Positions 6,963 to 11,359 of a DNA stretch of 11,359 nt are shown here, in pieces. Position 1 is the first letter of the stretch; each line of letters begins with the position of its first letter. The DNA comes from Spirochaetaceae bacterium (GTDB lineage: Bacteria; Spirochaetota; Spirochaetia; B11-G9). The DNA lies in contig JAUVLL010000063.1 of the NCBI GenBank assembly GCA_030600745.1, positions 1-11,359 on the forward strand, read 5' to 3'. A program made the position numbers and the translations under genes. The notes under the pieces are model-generated. The model ran no database searches and was not told the DNA's origin. It was given only the letters and a program-made list of their open reading frames with translations.

Positions 6963-8232
6963 CATTTTTTATTAGGGAAAAACCTGTATATGGAATGAGT
7001 TTCTCCGGTATCTTTATACTTCCGTCTTCCTGCTGAAAATTTTCCATTATAGAAATAATTGCTCTTGAAACAGCTACTGCTGTACCGTTAAGCATATGAA
7101 GATATTTAGTTTTTCCATCTTCCTTATATCTTACACCAAGACGTCTTGCCTGATAATCAGTGCAATTGGATGCACTGGTAACTTCTCCCCATTCTCCGGT
7201 TTCACCTCTTCCGGGCATCCATGCTTCAAGATCATACTTCCTGTAAGCAGGAGCTCCCAGATCTCCAGTGCATGTATCAACTACACGATAAGGGATTTTA
7301 AGGCCCTGAAATATTTCTTCTTCTATTCCCAGGATCTCCTGATGATATTTTTCAGAATCTTCCGGGCGGCAGTATACAAACATCTCTACCTTTGTAAACT
7401 GATGAACTCTGTATAGCCCCTTGGAATATTGGCCGGCCGCACCTGCTTCCCTTCTAAAACAATGGGAGTGTCCTGCCATTTTAATAGGAAGAATATCCGG
7501 ATCAATAATGCTGTCTGCATGAATACCGCCAAGAGTTATTTCGGCTGTGCCAATCAGGCATGTTCCTGTTCCTTCAAGAGCATAGATATTACTTTCTGCA
7601 CCTCTGGGATTAAAACCTATTCCTTCAAGGACCTCTTCTCTGGCAATATCAGGAGTAATTATCGGTGTAAAGCCTTTACTTCTTACAATATCCAATGCAT
7701 ATCGTACCAGGGCCAGTTCCAGATAAACAGCCTCATTTTTTAAGTAATAAAATTTGGAACCGGAAACCCTCGTTGCGGTATCAAAATCAATTAAATCCAG
7801 ATCCTGACCAAGTTCAACATGATCTTTTGCTTTAAAAGAAAACTCTGTTGGTCCTAAAAATCGTTTAATTTCGGTGTTATCTTTATCTTCTTTGCCTATG
7901 GGAGCATCGGGGTGAGCCATATTGGGAATTCTGCCGGCTTCTCTAAAGAGCTCTGTTTCCACACTCCCCAGTTTCTCCTGAGACGAAGCAATATCATCTT
8001 TTAAAGCTTTTCCCTCTTCTATAAGAGCAGATCTTGTCTCTGTATTCAGTTTACCCTTCATCTTTTTGGCATTTTTATTTCTTTTCTGCCTAAGATCTTC
8101 AGTTTTCTGAATAAGCCCACTGCGTTCATCGTAGAGTCTTAGGATATTATCAACATCTACTTCCATATGTCTGTTGTGAATATTTTCTACAACAGCATCT
8201 CTGTTTTCTTTAAGAAATTTAAAATCTAACAT
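6958..8232 (-). CDS. serS: Seryl-tRNA synthetase
   Basis: This class II aminoacyl-tRNA synthetase charges tRNA-Ser (and tRNA-Sec where present) with serine in the cytoplasm. It has the standard 424 residues. The N-terminal MLDFKFLKEN starts the long two-helix coiled-coil arm (about 28-105) that grips the tRNA variable arm. Motif 1 ends around GFTPIITPDI (187-196). The serine-binding TAE is at 229-231. Motif 2 runs from CFRREAG (258-264) to RVHQFTKVEMF (275-285). Motif 3 contains NGTAVAVSRAI (382-392). The block TSASNCTDYQARR (352-364) is a family hallmark. The final Ala codon and the stop lie in a palindromic repeat. No ribosome site is visible before the ATG at 8232. The ECF ATPase gene follows 57 nt downstream on the same strand. 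Confidence 0.97.
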   Translation of the reverse strand: MLDFKFLKENRDAVVENIHNRHMEVDVDNILRLYDERSGLIQKTEDLRQKRNKNAKKMKGKLNTETRSALIEEGKALKDDIASSQEKLGSVETELFREAGRIPNMAHPDAPIGKEDKDNTEIKRFLGPTEFSFKAKDHVELGQDLDLIDFDTATRVSGSKFYYLKNEAVYLELALVRYALDIVRSKGFTPIITPDIAREEVLEGIGFNPRGAESNIYALEGTGTCLIGTAEITLGGIHADSIIDPDILPIKMAGHSHCFRREAGAAGQYSKGLYRVHQFTKVEMFVYCRPEDSEKYHQEILGIEEEIFQGLKIPYRVVDTCTGDLGAPAYRKYDLEAWMPGRGETGEWGEVTSASNCTDYQARRLGVRYKEDGKTKYLHMLNGTAVAVSRAIISIMENFQQEDGSIKIPEKLIPYTGFSLIKNA

Positions 8233-8239
8233 GATGAGG

Positions 8240-8269
8240 ATAATACTTCAGGATGCAGGGTTTTTACAA
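8240..8269 (-). promoter_or_regulatory. Candidate proximal promoter of serS (would give a leaderless mRNA)
   Basis: On the minus strand, TTGTAA (8264-8269) is followed after 18 nt by TATTAT (8240-8245, 5/6 match to -10). Only 7 nt separate the -10 from the ATG at 8232, so transcription would begin at or next to the start codon. This would fit the lack of a Shine-Dalgarno site. The -35 match is weak. Confidence 0.3.
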
Positions 8270-8301
8270 GTAGTCGTATGATTTATTGCATTTAAAAATT
8301 A

Positions 8302-8330
8302 TTGACCTGTAATTTTAACTATGGTACTGT
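8302..8330 (+). promoter_or_regulatory. Candidate sigma-70 promoter of the lipoprotein gene
   Basis: TTGACC (8302-8307) and TACTGT (8325-8330) are separated by 17 nt, and a TG two bases before the -10 gives an extended -10 (TGG-TACTGT). The start would be near 8337, giving a leader of about 28 nt that contains the GGAAGGAAG ribosome site just before the ATG at 8365. Confidence 0.5.
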
Positions 8331-8341
8331 GTTTTAATCAA
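8312..8341 (-). promoter_or_regulatory. Candidate distal promoter of serS, overlapping the lipoprotein promoter
   Basis: On the minus strand, TTGATT (8336-8341, 4/6) and TAAAAT (8312-8317, 5/6) are 18 nt apart. The predicted start near 8305 would give a leader of about 70 nt. The site overlaps the opposite-strand promoter at 8302-8330, so the two could compete for polymerase. Confidence 0.35.
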
Positions 8342-8364
8342 AATTATTTTCCAGGGAAGGAAGA

Positions 8365-8718
8365 ATGGATAAGAATTATATAAAAACCGGAGTTAACCTG
8401 AGAGTTATCAGTTTCTGTTTATTGTTGGTTATTGTTTTTTCATTATTAGGATGTGCGACAAATGGTATTCTTGGTATTCGTGATCCTCTGGCAACTTCAA
8501 GCTATGTTGACAGTAAAACTACTGAATCTGATAAACGTATAGTAGAGCTTGAAGAAGAAATTCAGAAACTTTATGATGATATTTCCCTTATGAAATCTGA
8601 TATTGAGTTAGTCAGCAATATTAAGGCCGATCTGGATGAAATGCCAATAGAGATGCTGCGCCAACTGGTATTGGCTCTGCAGTCCTATCTTGAAATGCTG
8701 GAGAATGGAGGTTCATAG
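8365..8718 (+). CDS. Small coiled-coil lipoprotein of unknown function
   Basis: I do not recognise this 117-residue protein. It carries a lipoprotein signal peptide: a positively charged N-region (K3, K7, R13), a hydrophobic core (about 14-28) and a lipobox ending LLGC, with the lipidated Cys at C30. The mature protein begins CATNGILGIRDPLATSSYVD. From about residue 52 to 85 it is a charged heptad-type helix (rich in Glu, Lys, Ile and Leu), probably a coiled coil. A second amphipathic helix with many Leu and Met follows near the C-terminus. The mature chain of 88 residues has only the lipidated Cys. A GGAAGGAAG site lies next to the ATG. It stands alone, divergent from serS and convergent with proC. 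An envelope structural or assembly role by self-association is inference. Confidence 0.8.
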   Translation: MDKNYIKTGVNLRVISFCLLLVIVFSLLGCATNGILGIRDPLATSSYVDSKTTESDKRIVELEEEIQKLYDDISLMKSDIELVSNIKADLDEMPIEMLRQLVLALQSYLEMLENGGS

Positions 8719-8912
8719 AAATTACCTGCAATAATTGAACTTATAATAATCAGAGCAATACAAAAGTTTATAATATCAGCTTTTTGCGCTGTATCACATT
8801 TTCTACTTAAAAATACTTCTTCTCTAAAATATTGACTCTGGACTGGCGTAAAAAGCCAAAAACAAGTCGAATTCAGAGACATCGCAAATGCCTCATATTT
8901 CTTGCAATAGGT
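8719..8912. other. Intergenic gap between convergent lipoprotein and proC genes
   Basis: This 194-nt AT-rich gap between two convergent genes holds no standard terminator with a T-run for either gene. It contains the folded repeat-like segment at 8836-8877. It also contains a doubtful 65-codon minus-strand frame (8685-8882) whose ATG has a GAGG site 8 nt upstream, lies 31 nt after the proC stop, and would encode a single hydrophobic helix. Confidence 0.5.
8836..8877. repeat. Interrupted inverted repeat (nested stem) in the lipoprotein-proC gap
   Basis: On the plus strand, CTCTG-GACT-GGC (8836-8847) is complementary to GCC (8855-8857), AGTC (8865-8868) and CAGAG (8873-8877), with spacers on one side only. 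The result is a stem of 12 pairs with two one-sided bulges and a 7-nt loop. No T-run follows on either strand, so it is not a classical terminator. It may act as an mRNA 3' end structure for either convergent gene, or be a dispersed element. Confidence 0.35.
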
Positions 8913-9731
8913 TCAATTCTTATCCTCCAGCTCATCCGCTCTGTCTTTAGATTCTTTCACAGCGTTCATGACAGTAGCGGTAAATTTACCTTCTTCAAGA
9001 GCCTTAACTCCTTTAATAGTAGTACCTCCGGCAGATGTCACTTTTGTAAGAAGGCTTATAGGATTTTTAATTTGTCCACCAGACTGTACATCTTTACTAA
9101 GTATTGCAGTAGCACCATTTACTGTCTGAACTGCAATATTTAAAGACTGATTGTAGGGGATTCCCTGTTCCGTACCACCCAGGGCAAGGGCATGTATAAA
9201 TGATAACACATATGCAATTCCACTACCCGAAAGTCCTGTAAAGGCAGACATTTGAGATTCAGATAAAACTATAGCTTTACCAATGGATTCTGCAATACCA
9301 ACGGCCTCTTTTATAAACTCTTCAGATGTATTTTCGCCATGAGAAACTGCAACAATTGCTTCCCTGACAGTAGCTGCAATATTCGGCATAAATCTTATTA
9401 TATTAGCACTACCTGTTTTTCCTTCAAAATAAGATATTTTTTTACCTGCAGCAATTGATATTATCTTTTTATTTTTTGTATATTTTGAAAGTTTTCCTAA
9501 AAGACCATCAAGGTACTGAGGCTTTACCGCAAGAATAATAATATCCGAATATAAACAGAAATTTTCGTAATTATCTGCATTGAAAATTTTTCCAGATACA
9601 ATTTTACTTACTTTTTCTGCCTTTTTACTGTCTGTATCCATTATGCCGATAATTATTTCAGGAAAACATTTATTTATCCCTTCTGCAATGGCTGTCCCCA
9701 TATTGCCAACACCAATAATTCCAATTTCCAT
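8913..9731 (-). CDS. proC: Pyrroline-5-carboxylate reductase
   Basis: This enzyme catalyses the last step of proline synthesis, reducing 1-pyrroline-5-carboxylate to L-proline with NAD(P)H in the cytoplasm. Its 272 residues are the usual family length. The N-terminal Rossmann motif is GVGNMGTAIAEGI (7-19). The C-terminal helical dimerisation domain has SGSGIAYVLSFIHAL and the P5CR signature LTKVTSAGGTTIKGVKALEEG (in the last quarter), which forms the substrate site. An AAGGAG site is at 9741-9746, 9 nt from the ATG. The gene lies 74 nt after trmL, separated by the palindromic repeat copy 2, so it may be co-transcribed with cbiG-cobJ-trmL or have its own start. A TATACT at the right distance has no good -35. 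Confidence 0.96.
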   Translation of the reverse strand: MEIGIIGVGNMGTAIAEGINKCFPEIIIGIMDTDSKKAEKVSKIVSGKIFNADNYENFCLYSDIIILAVKPQYLDGLLGKLSKYTKNKKIISIAAGKKISYFEGKTGSANIIRFMPNIAATVREAIVAVSHGENTSEEFIKEAVGIAESIGKAIVLSESQMSAFTGLSGSGIAYVLSFIHALALGGTEQGIPYNQSLNIAVQTVNGATAILSKDVQSGGQIKNPISLLTKVTSAGGTTIKGVKALEEGKFTATVMNAVKESKDRADELEDKN

Positions 9732-9780
9732 TTAAAATATCTCCTTGATTAAAGTATACATTAAAACAATATATATCCTG

Positions 9781-9810
9781 TGTACAGACGCAAAATCTTA
9801 CGTCTCTACG
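9781..9810 (-). repeat. 30-nt palindromic repeat, copy 2 (imperfect), overlapping the trmL stop codon
   Basis: Read on the minus strand, the arms CGTAGAGACG and TGCGTCTGTACA surround an unrelated 8-nt centre. The arms agree with copy 1 at 6933-6962 in 19 of 22 positions and the total length is identical (30 nt). Pairing is interrupted by one G-G mismatch, with G-U wobbles near the centre. The trmL TAG (9806-9808) occupies bases 3-5 of the element, the same place as the serS TAA in copy 1. Confidence 0.75.
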
Positions 9811-10306
9811 AATCCCAATCCATTCTATGCAAATGCCCCTCTTTCTGCAAACCTCGAAAACCCATTTGTCTATACGCTTCATATGCAATTATTGCTGCTG
9901 AATTTGATAAATTCAAAGAACGTGCTTTGTTAACCATAGGAATTCTTACACTTGTACTATGGTTTTTTGCTAAAAGTTCCTCAGGAAGACCCTTTGTCTC
10001 TTTTCCAAACACAAGATAACACCCTTCTTCATATATGAAGTCAGAATATACTGTATCTGCTTTTGTAGTAATATAAACTACCTGTATGTTTTTGGCGGTC
10101 TCTAAAAAATCCTCCAGAGAGTCATAGTAACTGACTGTAAGAAGATCCCAGTAGTCAAGACCGGCTCTTTTAAGATATTTATCATCTACAGAGAACCCCA
10201 GGGGTCTTACAAGGTGCAAATTTGCTCCGATTGCTGCACAGGTTCTTGCAATATTCCCTGTATTTTGTGGGATTTCAGGTTCAATTAAAACTATATTTAT
10301 AGACAT
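9806..10306 (-). CDS. trmL: tRNA (cytidine(34)-2'-O)-methyltransferase, SPOUT family
   Basis: TrmL (YibK) is a knotted SPOUT enzyme that transfers a methyl group from SAM to the 2'-hydroxyl of the wobble nucleotide of certain leucine tRNAs. Its 166 residues are slightly longer than the usual 155-160. All three SPOUT motifs are present: EIPQNTGNIARTCAAIG (11-27, with the catalytic-type N15 and R21), VFGKETKGLPEELL (99-112) and IPMVNKARSLNLSNSAAI (122-139), the last forming the knot and SAM pocket. The last sense codon (TCG) and the stop come from the palindromic repeat, and the tail after about residue 150 is not conserved-looking. The gene starts 13 nt after the cobJ stop without a clear ribosome site, so it is probably read from the cobalamin transcript. 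Confidence 0.93.
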   Translation of the reverse strand: MSINIVLIEPEIPQNTGNIARTCAAIGANLHLVRPLGFSVDDKYLKRAGLDYWDLLTVSYYDSLEDFLETAKNIQVVYITTKADTVYSDFIYEEGCYLVFGKETKGLPEELLAKNHSTSVRIPMVNKARSLNLSNSAAIIAYEAYRQMGFRGLQKEGHLHRMDWDS

Positions 10307-10319
10307 GGGCTTATGATAG

Positions 10320-11087
10320 TCATTCCTCTGCTGAATTGGAAGGGTTTAACTCGTATCCTCTTGGTGTAACCATATATTCTCCCCATTGAAAAGTCAGGCT
10401 GTTACCGATAATAAGAGTGGTTGTCATATCAATTTGATCATACAACTCCGGCAGTTCTGTCAGGGTACTTATTGTCACAGAAGAACTGTTCCGGTATGCG
10501 TTTTTAACTATTCCAACTGGGGTTTTTCCTGCTCTCTTTTCCAAAAAAATCTTTCTCGCTTCTTCCAGCAGAACAGTTCGTTTTGAACTTTTAGGATTAT
10601 AAAGAACAGTGACAAAATCCCCTTCTGCAGCCAGAGTGAGGCGTTTTCTAATCAGGTCACTATCTGTTAACAGATCACTCAAAGAAATGACTGCAAAGTC
10701 ATGCATCAGCGGTGCCCCCAGAAGGGCGGCACAGGAGGATGCGGCAGTAATACCAGGAACAATATCAAGGTCGATATTAGTACTTTCATGTTGGGATAGT
10801 AATTCCAAAGCAAGGCCGGCCATTCCGTAAACTCCGGCATCTCCACTGGAAACCAGACAAACTTTTTTCCCTTGGGCTGCCTGTTCTATGGCTATCTGAA
10901 CCCGTTCTATCTCTTTGCGCATACCTGTCCCCTGCTTTTCCTTTTCGGAAATAAGGTTTTCAATTAGTTTTAGATACTTACTATAACCTACAATGATATC
11001 AGCCGTATCAAGACTCTTACGAGCTGCCGGTGTAATATAATCCTTAAAGCCTGGTCCCAGTCCAATTACTGATAATTTTCCTTTCAT
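10320..11087 (-). CDS. cobJ: Precorrin-3B / cobalt-factor III C17-methyltransferase (CobJ/CbiH)
   Basis: This SAM-dependent methyltransferase methylates C17 of the corrinoid ring during ring contraction in cobalamin synthesis. It has 255 residues, the size of a single-domain enzyme. Tetrapyrrole methylase (PF00590) features are the N-terminal VIGLGPG (7-13), SGDAGVYGMAG (81-91), VPGITAASSCAALLGAPL (110-127) and VLYNPKSSKR (161-170). The neighbouring cbiG is specific to the anaerobic (early cobalt) route, so this copy most likely acts as CbiH on cobalt-factor III; the sequence alone does not separate CobJ from CbiH. An AAGGA site precedes the ATG, which overlaps the cbiG stop (ATGA), showing translational coupling. 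A tRNA methyltransferase gene follows after 13 nt. Confidence 0.95.
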   Translation of the reverse strand: MKGKLSVIGLGPGFKDYITPAARKSLDTADIIVGYSKYLKLIENLISEKEKQGTGMRKEIERVQIAIEQAAQGKKVCLVSSGDAGVYGMAGLALELLSQHESTNIDLDIVPGITAASSCAALLGAPLMHDFAVISLSDLLTDSDLIRKRLTLAAEGDFVTVLYNPKSSKRTVLLEEARKIFLEKRAGKTPVGIVKNAYRNSSSVTISTLTELPELYDQIDMTTTLIIGNSLTFQWGEYMVTPRGYELNPSNSAEE

Positions 11088-11359
11088 ATATTCCTTCTGT
11101 TTATAGTGTTCATTATGTCTGCTGCCAGAAGCCCTGAGCGCAGCTGCTCCCTGGCCAGTGCGATAGTTACATTTCCAATTATTTTTTTGGGCTGGATAAG
11201 TTCTGTTTTATATCCGGCCATCAGGGCACAGGGTTCTGCTACAGCTTTGACTCCGAGTTTTTTTACAGCTGTATTACTAATATCAAAGGGGCCGTCGAAG
11301 CTATTTATTTCGCTGGTACTGAAGAATTTTACAGGTATACCTTCTTTATTAAAAACTTC
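11084..11359 (-). CDS. cbiG: Cobalt-precorrin-5A hydrolase CbiG, C-terminal domain (cut by window edge)
   Basis: Only the last 91 residues are in the window; the frame is open to the edge. CbiG opens the lactone ring of cobalt-precorrin-5A and releases acetaldehyde in anaerobic cobalamin synthesis. The visible part matches the CbiG C-terminal domain (PF01890): SNTAVKKLGVKAVAEPCALM (28-47 of the visible part), then LIQPKKIIGNVTIALAR (54-70), the usual pattern of a conserved E-P-A/C turn followed by a Lys and a V-T-x-A-x-A strand. The CobE protein of the aerobic route shares this domain, but next to cobJ/cbiH in such a bacterium CbiG is more likely. The TGA (11084-11086) overlaps the cobJ ATG by 4 nt. 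Confidence 0.88.
   Translation of the reverse strand, partial: EVFNKEGIPVKFFSTSEINSFDGPFDISNTAVKKLGVKAVAEPCALMAGYKTELIQPKKIIGNVTIALAREQLRSGLLAADIMNTINRRNI

Noticed and set aside
7141..7160. Palindrome CAAGACGTCTTG within serS as a third copy of the repeat
   Set aside because: It encodes part of the conserved QARRLGV block and lacks the outer arms of the 30-nt element; the similarity is by chance.
8233..8364. T-box leader for serS
   Set aside because: No T-box consensus or terminator/antiterminator pair is visible upstream of serS.

Overview
This window looks like ordinary chromosomal DNA from an AT-rich bacterium, with genes packed tightly on both strands. A spirochaete or a similar low-GC Gram-negative-type bacterium is my best guess. 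The hints are a lipobox lipoprotein, a lone PilZ protein, and short operons joined by ATGA, GTGA or TGATG overlaps. No rRNA or other marker gene is present to confirm this. I see no tRNA, rRNA, CRISPR, transposase or phage gene.

Layout. (1) 1-780, minus: 5' part of nicotinate phosphoribosyltransferase (pncB), cut by the window edge. (2) 894-4133, plus: a four-gene phosphate-centred operon made of a PhoU-like DUF47 regulator, a PiT phosphate permease, an uncharacterised protein with phosphoribosyltransferase-like motifs, and a small PilZ (c-di-GMP-binding) protein. (3) 4141-8232, minus: serS followed by a complete ECF vitamin-type importer, with a fused double ATPase, the T component and the S component. 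(4) 8365-8718, plus: a small coiled-coil lipoprotein of unknown function, divergent from serS. (5) 8913-11359, minus: cbiG (3' end) - cobJ/cbiH - trmL - proC, that is, two anaerobic cobalamin-ring genes followed by a tRNA methyltransferase and the last proline biosynthesis enzyme.

How the genes work together. The plus-strand operon probably takes up inorganic phosphate (permease plus regulator). The two extra genes suggest a link to nucleotide or PRPP metabolism and to c-di-GMP, but this is inferred from gene order only. The ECF genes should form one importer, powered by an ATPase whose two sites look unequal: one consensus, one degenerate. CbiG and CobJ/CbiH carry out adjacent steps of corrin ring contraction.

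The most notable non-coding structure is a pair of matching 30-nt palindromic elements (6933-6962 and 9781-9810). They share their arms but differ in the central 8 nt, and each supplies the stop codon of its upstream gene (serS, trmL) in the same reading phase. There is no gene-free stretch over 300 nt; the longest is 8719-8912.
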